NCBI RefSeq assembly: GCF_001719615.1
Contig: NZ_MDVX01000013.1
Span: 1-64,000, forward strand
Direction of reading: 5' to 3'
DNA: 64,000 nt
Origin: Neptunicoccus sediminis
Lineage (GTDB): Bacteria > Pseudomonadota > Alphaproteobacteria > Rhodobacterales > Rhodobacteraceae
In this document: positions 55,510 to 64,000 of the stretch, piece after piece
Numbering within the stretch: position 1 is the stretch's first letter
Layout: each line of letters begins with the position of its first letter
The notes under the pieces: model-generated
Seen by the model: only the letters and a program-made list of their open reading frames with translations
Databases searched by the model: none
What the model was told of the DNA's origin: nothing
Program-made: the position numbers and the translations under genes

Positions 55510-56312
55510 CCATGCGCACCGACGTGAAACATTTTCTGTGCAAGATCGAGGACGGCATCGCCACAATCGCGCTGGACCGGCCCGAACGCAAAAACCCGCT
55601 GACCTTTGACAGCTATGCCGAACTGCGGGACTGGTTCCGTGATCTGGTCTATGCGGATGACGTGAACGCGGTTGTTTTTGCCTCCAACGGCGGGAATTTT
55701 TCTTCGGGTGGCGATGTGCATGACATCATCGGCCCGCTGACAAAGATGAGCATGAAAGAACTGCTGGCCTTTACCCGCATGACCGGCGATCTGGTCAAGG
55801 CGATTGTGAACTGCGGCAAGCCGGTGATTGCGGCAATTGACGGGGTGTGTGTCGGGGCCGGTGCGATCATTGCCATGGCTTCTGATCTGCGGATCGCCAC
55901 ACCGGAGGCGAAATGCGCCTTTCTGTTCACCCGTGTCGGGCTGGCGGGCTGCGATATGGGCGCCTGCGCGATCCTGCCCCGCATCATCGGTCAAGGCCGC
56001 GCTGCAGAATTGCTTTACACGGGACGTTCGATGAATGCGGAAGAAGGCGCGAACTGGGGGTTTTACAATTCCGTCGTGGCTGCGGACGAGCTGGATACAG
56101 CCGCGCAGAACATGGCGGCCCGCATCGCGGCGGGGCCGAATTTCGGGAATATGATGACCAAAACCATGCTGGCGCAGGAATGGTCCATGTCCATCGAACA
56201 AGCGATCGAGGCCGAAGCACAGGCACAAGCCATTTGCATGCAGACGGCCGATTTTGAACGCGCCTTCAACGCCTTTGTCGCCAAGGAAAAACCCGTGTTT
56301 GAGGGCAACTGA
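55506..56312 (+). CDS. Enoyl-CoA hydratase/isomerase family protein
   Basis: The 268-residue crotonase-fold protein has the oxyanion-hole segments [20 protein letters not shown] and [20 protein letters not shown], followed by [20 protein letters not shown]. The usual catalytic Glu pair is not obvious in this last segment, where Asp and Cys occupy the region, so it may act as a hydrolase or ring-opening hydratase. It overlaps marR by four bases and the acyl-CoA dehydrogenase gene by one. Confidence 0.85.
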   Translation: MTMRTDVKHFLCKIEDGIATIALDRPERKNPLTFDSYAELRDWFRDLVYADDVNAVVFASNGGNFSSGGDVHDIIGPLTKMSMKELLAFTRMTGDLVKAIVNCGKPVIAAIDGVCVGAGAIIAMASDLRIATPEAKCAFLFTRVGLAGCDMGACAILPRIIGQGRAAELLYTGRSMNAEEGANWGFYNSVVAADELDTAAQNMAARIAAGPNFGNMMTKTMLAQEWSMSIEQAIEAEAQAQAICMQTADFERAFNAFVAKEKPVFEGN

Positions 56313-57463
56313 TGTCAGACAGAACCTTCCTGAACTGGCCGTTCTTTGAGGACCGCCACTGCAAGTTGGCAGAGAATCTGGACGCTTGGGCGACAGAGCA
56401 TCTGGCCGCGATCGACCATTCGGACACCGACAACGCCTGTCGGTCCATTGTGGCGGCTTTGGGCAAAGGCGGCTGGCTCACCCATTCGGCTGTGGACCCG
56501 CAGGGGGATGCGCCACTGGATGTGCGCACGCTCTGCCTGATCCGCGAGACGCTTGCACGCCATGACGGGCTAGCGGATTTTGCCTTTGCAATGCAGGGTC
56601 TCGGCACTGGGGCGATTTCCCTGTTTGGATCAGACGCGCAGAAATCCCAATGGCTGACCAAAACCCGCAAGGGCGAAGCCATCTCGGCCTTTGCTTTGAC
56701 CGAACCGCAATCCGGTTCCGATGTGGCCAGTTCCAGCATGACAGCAACGCCGGACGGCGACGATTATATCCTCAATGGCGAAAAGACGTGGATTTCTAAC
56801 GGCGGGATTGCCGATGTTTACACCGTCTTTGCCCGCACTGGCGATGCACCGGGCGCAAAAGGTCTGTCGGCCTTTATCGTCCCCGCCGATACCCCCGGTT
56901 TTGAGGTGGCAGAGCGGCTGGAAACCATCGCGCCTCATCCACTGGCCACACTGCGGTTTACCGATTGCCGGATTCCCAAATCAGCGATGGTCGGCAACAG
57001 CGGCGAAGGCTTCAAGATTGCCATGTCGGTGCTGGATGTGTTCCGCTCCACCGTGGCGGCGGCAGCGCTCGGCTTTGCCCGCCGTGCGTTGGATGAATCC
57101 CTTGCCCGCGTCACCAGCCGACACGTTCAGGGCGCGCCCCTGTTCGATCTGCAACTGGTGCAGGGGCATATTTCGGATATGGCTGTTAACGTGGATGCCA
57201 GCGCCCTGCTGATCTACCGCGCCGCATGGACCAAGGACAGCGGCGCCCCGCGTATCACCCGCGAGGCGGCGATGGCCAAGCTGTTCTCCACCGATCAGGC
57301 GCAAAAAGTCATCGACGCCGCGGTGCAATTGCACGGGGGGGACGGGGTGCGCTCCGGTGAAACGGTCGAAAAACTCTATCGCGAAATACGGGCGCTGCGA
57401 ATCTACGAGGGCGCCTCTGATGTTCAAAAAGTCATCATCGCCCGCCAGACTCTGGGCGCATAG
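56312..57463 (+). CDS. Acyl-CoA dehydrogenase
   Basis: The 383-residue flavoprotein has the family signatures [20 protein letters not shown], which binds FAD and the acyl group, and [20 protein letters not shown] near the C terminus. The catalytic base is probably the Glu in [11 protein letters not shown]. It lies in a TGATG overlap with the hydratase gene. In this operon it would dehydrogenate a cyclic or ring-opened CoA intermediate. Confidence 0.9.
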   Translation: MSDRTFLNWPFFEDRHCKLAENLDAWATEHLAAIDHSDTDNACRSIVAALGKGGWLTHSAVDPQGDAPLDVRTLCLIRETLARHDGLADFAFAMQGLGTGAISLFGSDAQKSQWLTKTRKGEAISAFALTEPQSGSDVASSSMTATPDGDDYILNGEKTWISNGGIADVYTVFARTGDAPGAKGLSAFIVPADTPGFEVAERLETIAPHPLATLRFTDCRIPKSAMVGNSGEGFKIAMSVLDVFRSTVAAAALGFARRALDESLARVTSRHVQGAPLFDLQLVQGHISDMAVNVDASALLIYRAAWTKDSGAPRITREAAMAKLFSTDQAQKVIDAAVQLHGGDGVRSGETVEKLYREIRALRIYEGASDVQKVIIARQTLGA

Positions 57464-57477
57464 GAGAGACAGGAAAC

Positions 57478-59100
57478 ATGCTAGGGCCAAGCGCACATAC
57501 CGACAGTTTCACACGGGATAATCTGCCCCCGAAGAACACTTGGCCCGACTTCCTGCTGGATGGGTTTGATTATCCCGAGTATCTGAATGCCGCCGTAGAG
57601 TTGACCGATGCGATGGTGGCCAAAGGCTTTGGCGACCACACCGCGCTGATTGGAAACGGGCGGCGGCGCACCTACAAGGAACTGGCCGACTGGACCAACC
57701 GTCTGGCCCATGTGCTGGTGGAAGATTTCGGCGTGGAACCGGGCAACCGCGTGCTGATCCGCTCTGCCAACAACCCCGCGATGGTGGCCTGCTGGCTGGC
57801 AGCGACCAAGGCGGGGGCGGTGGTGGTCAACACCATGCCGATGCTGCGCAGCGCGGAACTGGCCAAAATCGTGGATAAGGCAGAGATCACCCATGCGCTG
57901 TGTGACACGCGGTTGATGGATGAAATGGTGGCCTGCGCCAAGGGCAACGCCACGCTGACCCATGTGATCGGCTTTGATGGAACATCCAACCACGATGCAG
58001 AACTGGACCGGCTCGCCCTGGAAAAATCCGTGCAGTTTGAAGCGGTGAAAACCGGACGAGACGATGTGGCGCTGCTCGGGTTTACATCGGGCACAACGGG
58101 CGCTCCTAAGGCGACGATGCATTTCCACCGCGACCTGCTGATCATCGCGGACGGCTACGCAAAGGAAGTCCTGAACGTCACGCCCGAGGATGTGTTCATC
58201 GGCTCGCCACCGCTGGCCTTTACCTTCGGGCTGGGCGGTCTGGCGATCTTTCCCTTGCGGTTCGGGGCGGCCGCAACCCTGCTGGAAACAGCCTCACCGC
58301 CCAATATGATCGAGATTATCGAGAAATACCGCGCCACCGTCTGTTTCACCGCGCCGACAGCATACCGCGCCATGCTGGCCGCGATGGAGGAAGGTGCTGA
58401 CCTGACGAGCCTGCGCGCCGCCGTATCCGCAGGGGAAACCCTGCCCGCGCCGGTCTATCAGGCGTGGATCGAGAAAACCGGCAAACCCATGCTTGACGGA
58501 ATCGGCGCAACAGAGATGCTGCATATCTTTGTCACCAACCGCTTTGACGATCACGCCCCCGCCTGCACCGGCAAGCCTGTCACCGGCTATGAGGCCAAGA
58601 TCATCGACGAAACCGGTGCCGAAGTGCCGCGCGGCACCGTGGGCCGGTTGGCCGTGCGCGGCCCGACGGGCTGTCGCTATCTTGCGGATGACCGGCAGGC
58701 CAAATATGTACAGGACGGCTGGAACATCACGGGTGACGCTTTCTCTATGGATGAAAACGGCGCATTGCATTTTGCCGCCCGCAACGATGATATGATCGTA
58801 TCTTCGGGCTATAACATTGCCGGCCCCGAGGTGGAGGCCGCACTTCTTGCCCATGAACTGGTTGCGGAATGCGCCGTGATCGGCGCACCGGACGAGGACC
58901 GCGGGTGCATCGTAGAGGCCCATGTGGTTCTGCAATCCGGCACACCGGACGCCGCCACCGCCAAACTGTTGCAGGATTTCGTCAAAGCACAGATCGCGCC
59001 GTACAAATATCCCAGACGGATCATTTTCACAGAAGGTTTGCCAAAAACCCAGACAGGGAAAATTCAGCGTTTCCTTTTGAAGCAGGATGTGGATTCATAA
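57478..59100 (+). CDS. Aryl-CoA ligase, 2-aminobenzoate/benzoate-CoA ligase family
   Basis: The 540-residue ANL enzyme has the P-loop LLGFTSGTTGAPKATMHFHR, a benzoate-ligase-like stretch DVFIGSPPLAFTFGLGGLAI, GIGATEMLHIF and the C-terminal lysine motif LPKTQTGKIQRF. The N terminus SAHTDSFTRDNLPPKNTWPD is typical of the 2-aminobenzoate-CoA ligase group. It would form the CoA thioester that the fused monooxygenase/reductase uses. A GGAGAGACAGG site precedes the ATG. Confidence 0.87.
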   Translation: MLGPSAHTDSFTRDNLPPKNTWPDFLLDGFDYPEYLNAAVELTDAMVAKGFGDHTALIGNGRRRTYKELADWTNRLAHVLVEDFGVEPGNRVLIRSANNPAMVACWLAATKAGAVVVNTMPMLRSAELAKIVDKAEITHALCDTRLMDEMVACAKGNATLTHVIGFDGTSNHDAELDRLALEKSVQFEAVKTGRDDVALLGFTSGTTGAPKATMHFHRDLLIIADGYAKEVLNVTPEDVFIGSPPLAFTFGLGGLAIFPLRFGAAATLLETASPPNMIEIIEKYRATVCFTAPTAYRAMLAAMEEGADLTSLRAAVSAGETLPAPVYQAWIEKTGKPMLDGIGATEMLHIFVTNRFDDHAPACTGKPVTGYEAKIIDETGAEVPRGTVGRLAVRGPTGCRYLADDRQAKYVQDGWNITGDAFSMDENGALHFAARNDDMIVSSGYNIAGPEVEAALLAHELVAECAVIGAPDEDRGCIVEAHVVLQSGTPDAATAKLLQDFVKAQIAPYKYPRRIIFTEGLPKTQTGKIQRFLLKQDVDS

Positions 59101-59146
59101 CCCATCGACAATCTGCAAATAAAACAGACAACAAGGGAGAACTATA

Positions 59147-60283
59147 ATGAAAATCAAGACACTGGCACTTGCCTCCGCGCTGGCGGCACTTGGCACGGCA
59201 GGACTGGCCGAACCTGTAAAAGTCGGCATGATCACCACGCTTTCGGGCGGCGGTGCAGGGCTTGGCATTGATGCACGCGACGGTTTTATGCTGGCGGTAA
59301 AACAATCCGGCAACACCGACATCGAAGTGGTGATCGAGGACGACCAACGCAAACCGGACATTGCTGTGCAACTGGCTGACAAGATGATCCAGTCGGAAAA
59401 AGTGGACGTTCTGACCGGCATCATCTGGTCCAACCTCGCGATGGCCGTGATCCCGAGCGCGACCGCACAGGGCAAGTTCTACCTGTCGCCAAATGCCGGA
59501 CCTTCCGCGCTGGCTGGTAAGGGCTGTCACGAAAATTACTTCAACGTGGCATGGCAGAACGACAACCTGCACGAAGCCGCAGGCGCCCATGCAACCGCTG
59601 AAGGGTACAAAAGCACCTTCATCCTTGCCCCGAACTATCCCGCTGGTGTTGACGCGCTGACCGGTTTCAAAAGCCAGTACAAAGGCGAACTGTCGGGTGA
59701 GCTGCTGACCAAGCTCGGCCAGACAGATTACGCTTCTGAAATCGCACAGATCCGCGCCTCCGGTGCTGATAGCGTGTTTTTCTTCCTGCCGGGCGGCATG
59801 GGGATTTCCTTTCTGAAGCAATATGCCGACAGCGGTATCGACCTGCCGGTCGTTGGCCCTGCCTTCAGCTTTGATCAGGGCATCCTGCAAGCGGTGGGCG
59901 ATGCGGCCCTTGGGGTGCGCAATACCTCCCAGTGGAGCAAGGACATCGACAACGCCACAAACAAGGCGTTTGTGGAGAGCTTTCAGGCCGAATACGGCCG
60001 CCTGCCGTCACTCTACGCCAGTCAGGGGTTCGACACCGCCAACCTGCTGCTGAGCGCGATGGGCAAGGCCAGCGTCAAGGATGCAGACGCCTTCCGCGCC
60101 GCGCTGAAAGAGGCGGATTTCTCCAGCACGCGGGGAGATTTCAAGTTTAATAACAACAACCACCCGATTCAGGACATCTATGTGCGCGAAGTCATCAAGG
60201 AAGGCGATGTGTACACCAACAAGATCGTTGGCGTTGCCCTTGAAGATCACGGTGACGTCTACGCCGCTGACTGTAAGATGTAA
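59147..60283 (+). CDS. LIV-type ABC transporter periplasmic binding protein
   Basis: The 378-residue protein has a signal peptide (KTLALASALAALGTAGLA-EP). It has the type I binding-protein fold of the Leu/Ile/Val family, with KVGMITTLSGGGAGLGIDAR at the start of the mature protein and FFLPGGMGISFLKQYADSGI in the second lobe. It is within the aromatic catabolic operon after the ligase gene, so an aromatic acid is the likely ligand. AAGGGAG precedes the ATG. A GC-rich hairpin separates it from the permease genes. Confidence 0.88.
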   Translation: MKIKTLALASALAALGTAGLAEPVKVGMITTLSGGGAGLGIDARDGFMLAVKQSGNTDIEVVIEDDQRKPDIAVQLADKMIQSEKVDVLTGIIWSNLAMAVIPSATAQGKFYLSPNAGPSALAGKGCHENYFNVAWQNDNLHEAAGAHATAEGYKSTFILAPNYPAGVDALTGFKSQYKGELSGELLTKLGQTDYASEIAQIRASGADSVFFFLPGGMGISFLKQYADSGIDLPVVGPAFSFDQGILQAVGDAALGVRNTSQWSKDIDNATNKAFVESFQAEYGRLPSLYASQGFDTANLLLSAMGKASVKDADAFRAALKEADFSSTRGDFKFNNNNHPIQDIYVREVIKEGDVYTNKIVGVALEDHGDVYAADCKM

Positions 60284-60291
60284 GCAAATCC

Positions 60292-60319
60292 GGCGGGCGC
60301 GGCCATTGCTGCGCCCGCC
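60292..60319 (+). promoter_or_regulatory. GC-rich hairpin after the LIV-type binding-protein gene
   Basis: GGCGGGCGC pairs perfectly with GCGCCCGCC across a 10-base loop. It begins nine bases after the binding-protein stop codon and lies 21 bases before the livH start. There is no T run, so it is more likely a stabiliser or partial attenuator than a full terminator. Confidence 0.6.
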
Positions 60320-60340
60320 CCTTCGCGCAAGGCGTTTTTC

Positions 60341-61261
60341 ATGTCCCTCCTTCTCTTGGCTGAACAGGTTCTGAACGGATTGCAGTTCGGGATCATGCTG
60401 TTCCTTATGGCTGCCGGTCTGACACTTGTGTTCGGGGTGATGGGGTTGATCAACCTCGCCCACGGCTCTTTGTTCATGATCGGTGCATTTGCCGCCGCTG
60501 CCGTTGCCGGTGCCACCGGATCTTTCCTGCTGGCCCTGATCGCTGCGCTGGCCGCCGCTGCTGCTGCCGGTGCGCTGGTAGAAGTGCTTGTGATCCGCAG
60601 GCTTTACGCCCGCGAACATCTGGATCAGGTTCTCGCCACTTTTGCGCTGATCCTGATCTTTTCGGAAAGCACGCGCTGGCTGTTCGGGTCTTTCCCGCTG
60701 TTTTTGAACATCCCCGAGGCCCTTTCCGGCCCTGTCACCCTGCCCGGTGGCATCCAGTATTCGCTCTACCGTCTGACCCTGATCGCCATCGGGCTGGTCG
60801 TGGCATTCGGCCTGTTCCTGCTGATTTCACGCACACGGCTTGGCATCCAGATCCGCGCCGGTGAAAGCGACCGCGAGATGATTGCCGCCCTTGGCGTCGA
60901 TATTTCCAAACTCTACACCATCGTCTTCGCCCTTGGCGCCGCCCTTGCCGGGCTGGCCGGGGCACTGGTCGGCGCGATCCAGTCGGTGCAGGTGGGCATG
61001 GGCGAACCCGTTCTGATCCTTGCTTTCGTCGTCATCGTGATCGGCGGTATCGGGTCGATCAAAGGCGCATTGGTCGGGGCGATCCTTGTGGGGCTGACGG
61101 ACACGCTGGGCGGGCTGCTGCTGCCCCTGTTCTTCGGCCTGTTCATGGACAATGCCTCTGCCACTTCCACCGGATCGGCGCTGGCCTCTATGTCGATTTA
61201 CATCCTGATGGCCATCGTTCTGGTGGTGAAACCCTCCGGCCTGTACGGAGCCCGCGCATGA
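60341..61261 (+). CDS. livH: LIV-type ABC transporter permease LivH
   Basis: The 306-residue membrane subunit has about eight hydrophobic segments. It has the LivH pattern NGLQFGIMLFLMAAGLTLVFG at the N terminus and the ATPase-contact loop ESDREMIAALGVDISKLYTI near residue 180. It is translationally coupled to livM by a four-base overlap. Its place in the operon suggests aromatic acid rather than branched-chain amino acid import. Confidence 0.9.
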   Translation: MSLLLLAEQVLNGLQFGIMLFLMAAGLTLVFGVMGLINLAHGSLFMIGAFAAAAVAGATGSFLLALIAALAAAAAAGALVEVLVIRRLYAREHLDQVLATFALILIFSESTRWLFGSFPLFLNIPEALSGPVTLPGGIQYSLYRLTLIAIGLVVAFGLFLLISRTRLGIQIRAGESDREMIAALGVDISKLYTIVFALGAALAGLAGALVGAIQSVQVGMGEPVLILAFVVIVIGGIGSIKGALVGAILVGLTDTLGGLLLPLFFGLFMDNASATSTGSALASMSIYILMAIVLVVKPSGLYGARA

Positions 61262-62241
61262 CCCGTGAGACCCTGATAAATTCCGCGCTGGCGCTGGCAC
61301 TGCTACTGGTGCCGCTTTGGGCTTATGCGATGGACGAACCGTTTATCATCACGCTGGCCACCAAGGTCGCAATCCTTGCGCTGGCGGGCGTGGGCCTGAA
61401 CATTGCCCTTGGCCTTGGCGGGTTGGTCAGCCTTGGTCATGCCGCCTTCTTCGGGATCGGCGGCTATGCGATGGGTATCCTTGCCAGCCACGCCCAGAGC
61501 TATACCGCCATCACAGACTGGCCGGTCCTGATCGAAGGCACGAAATCCATGCCGGTGATCTGGCTTGTGGCGCTGCTCGCCTCCGGTTTGGCGGCGCTGC
61601 TGATCGGTGCGCTTAGCCTGCGCACCTCCGGTGTTTATTTCATCATGATCACCCTCGCCTTCGGGCAGATGTTCTATTACTTCGCCATAAGCTGGGCCGC
61701 CTACGGGGGCGAGGACGGTCTGTCCATCTACGTGCGAAACAGCTTTCCGGGGTTGAACACGCTCGACCCGATCCAGTTCTTCGCCATAACCTTTGTTTTG
61801 CTGCTGGCCGCCCTGCTTTTCTCGGCACGACTTGCGAAATCTCCCTTCGGACTGGCCCTGAATGCGGCGCGGCAATCCCCGCAACGGGTGGAAACCATCG
61901 GCCTGTCCCCCTACCGCTTGCGCCTTGTGGCCTTTGTGATCTCGGGCATGATCACCGGACTGGCAGGCGCGCTGTTTGCCGATCTTAACCGCTTTGTCAG
62001 CCCGACCATGTTCAGCTGGCAGACCAGCGGCGAAATCATGGTGTTCATCATCCTTGGCGGCACGGCGCGTCTGTTCGGCCCTGTCGCGGGTGCGGCGCTG
62101 TTTATCATCCTTGAACATATCCTCGGCGGGCTGAGCGAGTTCTGGCATATCTACCTCGGCCTGTTGCTGTTGCTGGTGGTACTGTTTGCAAAAGGCGGCG
62201 TGATCGGAACCCTTGCCGGACGGGAGAAAGCCCATGACTGA
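61258..62241 (+). CDS. livM: LIV-type ABC transporter permease LivM
   Basis: The 327-residue second permease shows the LivM features ALGLGGLVSLGHAAFFGIGG near residues 48-67 and the coupling loop AARQSPQRVETIGLSPYRLR near residue 205. A late IILGGTARLFGPVAGAALF segment follows. It overlaps livH by four bases and livG by eight. Confidence 0.9.
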   Translation: MTRETLINSALALALLLVPLWAYAMDEPFIITLATKVAILALAGVGLNIALGLGGLVSLGHAAFFGIGGYAMGILASHAQSYTAITDWPVLIEGTKSMPVIWLVALLASGLAALLIGALSLRTSGVYFIMITLAFGQMFYYFAISWAAYGGEDGLSIYVRNSFPGLNTLDPIQFFAITFVLLLAALLFSARLAKSPFGLALNAARQSPQRVETIGLSPYRLRLVAFVISGMITGLAGALFADLNRFVSPTMFSWQTSGEIMVFIILGGTARLFGPVAGAALFIILEHILGGLSEFWHIYLGLLLLLVVLFAKGGVIGTLAGREKAHD

Positions 62242-62992
62242 CCCGCAGACCCCGATCCTTGAAACCCGCAACATCTGCAAAGCCTTTGGCGCGCTCAAAG
62301 CCAGTCAGGACATCTCGCTTGACCTGCGGGCGGGCGAAATCCACGCGCTGATCGGGCCGAACGGGGCGGGAAAATCCACCCTGATCGCCCAGATTGCAGG
62401 CGGTTTGAAACCCGATAGCGGCTCGGTCCATCTGAACGGGCGGGATGTCACTGCCCTGCCCACGGCAAAACGGGCGCAGCGGGGGCTTGGACGCACGTTT
62501 CAGGTCTCGGCCCTTGCGATGGAAGACACGGTTCTGCAGAACGCCGTGCTCGGTGCGCTTGGCGCACAGGGCCGCCCCTTTCGCCTGTTCCAATCCGCCC
62601 TAGGCAATGCCGGCCTGCGACAGGTGGCAGAACAGGCGCTGGAGCGTGTCGGCCTGCAGGATCACGCCCGCAGCCGCACCGCGGAGCTGTCCCACGGGCA
62701 GCGCCGCCAGCTAGAGGTCGCAGTGGCCCTGACCCTCAACCCCAAAGCCTTTGTGATGGATGAGCCAATGGCCGGACTGGGCGCAAGCGGCTCCAAAGCC
62801 CTGACAGGGTTTCTCGACAGCCTGCGTGAACAGGCCCCGATCCTGATGGTGGAACACGACATGGATGCAGTGTTTGCGCTGGCTGACCGGATCAGCGTGC
62901 TGGTCTACGGCCAGATCATCGCCACGGGCAGTGTCGCGGAAATCCGCGCCCATCCCGAAGTCCGCCGCGCCTATCTGGGAGAAGACGCATGA
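62234..62992 (+). CDS. livG: LIV-type ABC transporter ATP-binding protein LivG
   Basis: The 252-residue ATPase has Walker A GPNGAGKST (about residues 38-46), signature LSHGQRRQLEV, Walker B AFVMDEPMAG and the switch His in MVEHDMD. The signature begins LSHGQ, as is common in LivG. The ATG at 62234 follows GGGAG at eight bases and lies inside the end of livM. The C-terminal SVAEIRAHPEVRRAYLGE is a LivG hallmark. Confidence 0.92.
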   Translation: MTDPQTPILETRNICKAFGALKASQDISLDLRAGEIHALIGPNGAGKSTLIAQIAGGLKPDSGSVHLNGRDVTALPTAKRAQRGLGRTFQVSALAMEDTVLQNAVLGALGAQGRPFRLFQSALGNAGLRQVAEQALERVGLQDHARSRTAELSHGQRRQLEVAVALTLNPKAFVMDEPMAGLGASGSKALTGFLDSLREQAPILMVEHDMDAVFALADRISVLVYGQIIATGSVAEIRAHPEVRRAYLGEDA

Positions 62993-63678
62993 GCCTGCTT
63001 TCGATCCAGAATGTTGCGGCCTCCTACGGCGCCACCCAAGCCCTGTTCGATGTCTCGCTAGAGATTGCAGAGGGCGAGGTTCTTGCCCTCATGGGGCGCA
63101 ACGGCATGGGCAAATCCACCACCGTCAAAACCATCTGCCGCCTGCTGCCAGCCAGCGCGGGGCAAATCACCTTTGACAAAACAGACCTGACCCGCCTGCC
63201 CGCCTTCAAAGCGGCGCGGCTCGGGCTGGGTCTGGTGCCTGAAGGCCGGCGCTGTTTTCCAAACCTCAGCGTTGAGGAGAACCTTACCGCTGCGGCCCGC
63301 GCGGGCCATTGGGATCTGACCCGCGTGGCAACCCTGTTTCCGCGCCTTAAAGAACGCCGCGACCAGTCTGCAGCCTCCCTGTCCGGGGGTGAGCAACAGA
63401 TGCTCGCGATCGGGCGCGCCCTGATGACCAACCCGCGCCTGTTGATCCTTGATGAAGCCACCGAAGGGCTCGCGCCGCTGGTCAGACAGGAAATCTGGAC
63501 CGCCATCGCCACGTTGAAACGGGATACAGGCCTGTCGATTCTGGTGGTGGATAAATCCCTTAAGGAACTGTCACAGGTGGCCGACCGCGCGACCATCCTT
63601 GAACGGGGCAGAACCGTCTGGACCGGTTCGATGGCAACGCTCAACGAAGACGTAACACAACAATTCCTCGGCGTCTGA
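62989..63678 (+). CDS. livF: LIV-type ABC transporter ATP-binding protein LivF
   Basis: The 229-residue ATPase has Walker A GRNGMGKST (about residues 35-43), LVPEGRRCFPNLSVEENL typical of LivF, signature LSGGEQQML and Walker B LLILDEATEGLAP. It overlaps livG by ATGA and completes the five-gene importer. Confidence 0.92.
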   Translation: MSLLSIQNVAASYGATQALFDVSLEIAEGEVLALMGRNGMGKSTTVKTICRLLPASAGQITFDKTDLTRLPAFKAARLGLGLVPEGRRCFPNLSVEENLTAAARAGHWDLTRVATLFPRLKERRDQSAASLSGGEQQMLAIGRALMTNPRLLILDEATEGLAPLVRQEIWTAIATLKRDTGLSILVVDKSLKELSQVADRATILERGRTVWTGSMATLNEDVTQQFLGV

Positions 63679-63704
63679 ACACGCCCTTTGCACGGAGAGA
63701 GACC

Positions 63705-64000
63705 ATGACACAGACAACAATCCAACCCGATGGATGGGCCCCCGCCAAAGGCTATGCCAACGGCGTTCTCGGGGCGGACGGCACGCTGTATATCGGCGGT
63801 CAGATCGGCTGGACTGCCGAGCAAAAGTTTGAGACCAACGATTTCATCGGCCAGATGGAACAGGCGCTGCGCAACATTGTCGATGTGATAGAGGCCGCCG
63901 GCGGCAAGACATCGGACATCACCCGCCTGACGTGGTTCATTCTGGACAAGACGGAATATCTCGCCCGTCAGTCCGAAGTCGGCGCGGTCTATCGCAAGGT
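63705..64000 (+). CDS. RidA/YjgF family protein, truncated by the window end
   Basis: Ninety-eight codons are visible before the window ends. RidA proteins hydrolyse reactive imines and enamines. The fragment has the family outline: an early LGADGTLYIGGQIGW strand pair, QMEQALRNIVDVIEAAGG and the strand ITRLTWFILD. The C-terminal part with the catalytic Arg is not in the window. GGAGAGAGACC precedes the ATG. It follows livF by 26 bases, so it belongs to the operon, where it could deaminate the 2-amino group as an enamine/imine intermediate. Confidence 0.85.
   Translation, partial: MTQTTIQPDGWAPAKGYANGVLGADGTLYIGGQIGWTAEQKFETNDFIGQMEQALRNIVDVIEAAGGKTSDITRLTWFILDKTEYLARQSEVGAVYRK

Overview
The window reads as chromosomal DNA of an alphaproteobacterium, most likely a marine Rhodobacterales (Roseobacter-group) species. 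The evidence is a small SRP RNA of alphaproteobacterial type, a membrane-anchored cytochrome c of the c-y (CycM) type, two TRAP transporters, a coenzyme-A-dependent aromatic degradation operon and a generally GC-rich composition with many 4-base ATGA gene overlaps. This placement is inference; no rRNA is present.

Layout. 1-3.3 kb: SRP RNA (minus) with a clear promoter, NADH pyrophosphatase nudC, an SRPBCC protein, prephenate dehydratase pheA and cytochrome cycM with a strong terminator. 3.4-9.2 kb: a complete yejABEF-type peptide/microcin C ABC importer operon. 9.3-10.4 kb: tRNA-Arg(ACG) followed by an AT-rich orphan gene. 10.4-15.9 kb: one giant (about 1816 aa) secreted multidomain surface protein. 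16.3-25.2 kb: a TRAP transporter, acyl-CoA ligase and single-chain biotin carboxylase on the minus strand, with a divergent TetR regulator and a 20-bp palindrome between them. 25.2-31.8 kb: type III polyketide synthase plus isoprenylcysteine-type methyltransferase, BCCT transporter, gamma-glutamyltransferase and an ArgE-type deacetylase.

31.8-33.3 kb is an AT-rich accessory patch with a small GIY-YIG protein and a Doc-type toxin with an unusual antitoxin. It is followed by a small acidic protein whose ribosome binding site is buried in a perfect hairpin, and by a VOC protein. 34.3-45.1 kb holds a second TRAP system (fused QM permease) with a class V aminotransferase, a TerC protein overlapping a GMC oxidoreductase, an IclR regulator, a zinc alcohol dehydrogenase and a HisD-family dehydrogenase that resembles the sulfopropanediol dehydrogenase HpsN. 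45.3-50.9 kb is housekeeping: rsgA, PBP4-type dacB, nadD, a small thermonuclease-like protein and ettA.

50.9-51.9 kb is a second mobile/defence patch: a REP-type palindrome, a truncated REP-associated tyrosine transposase that no obvious gene call would show, and a PutAbiC-like membrane protein whose 3' end runs into the transposase remnant. 52.0-64.0 kb is one long plus-strand operon resembling the aerobic 2-aminobenzoyl-CoA (anthranilate) pathway: fused monooxygenase/reductase, SDR, MarR, enoyl-CoA hydratase, acyl-CoA dehydrogenase, CoA ligase, a five-gene LIV-type ABC importer, and a RidA protein cut by the window end.

The common theme is uptake linked to activation: three transporters are encoded beside the enzymes that would activate or oxidise their cargo, and in all three the binding-protein gene is separated from its permease by a GC-rich hairpin. 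No CRISPR array, rRNA, intact insertion sequence or prophage was seen.
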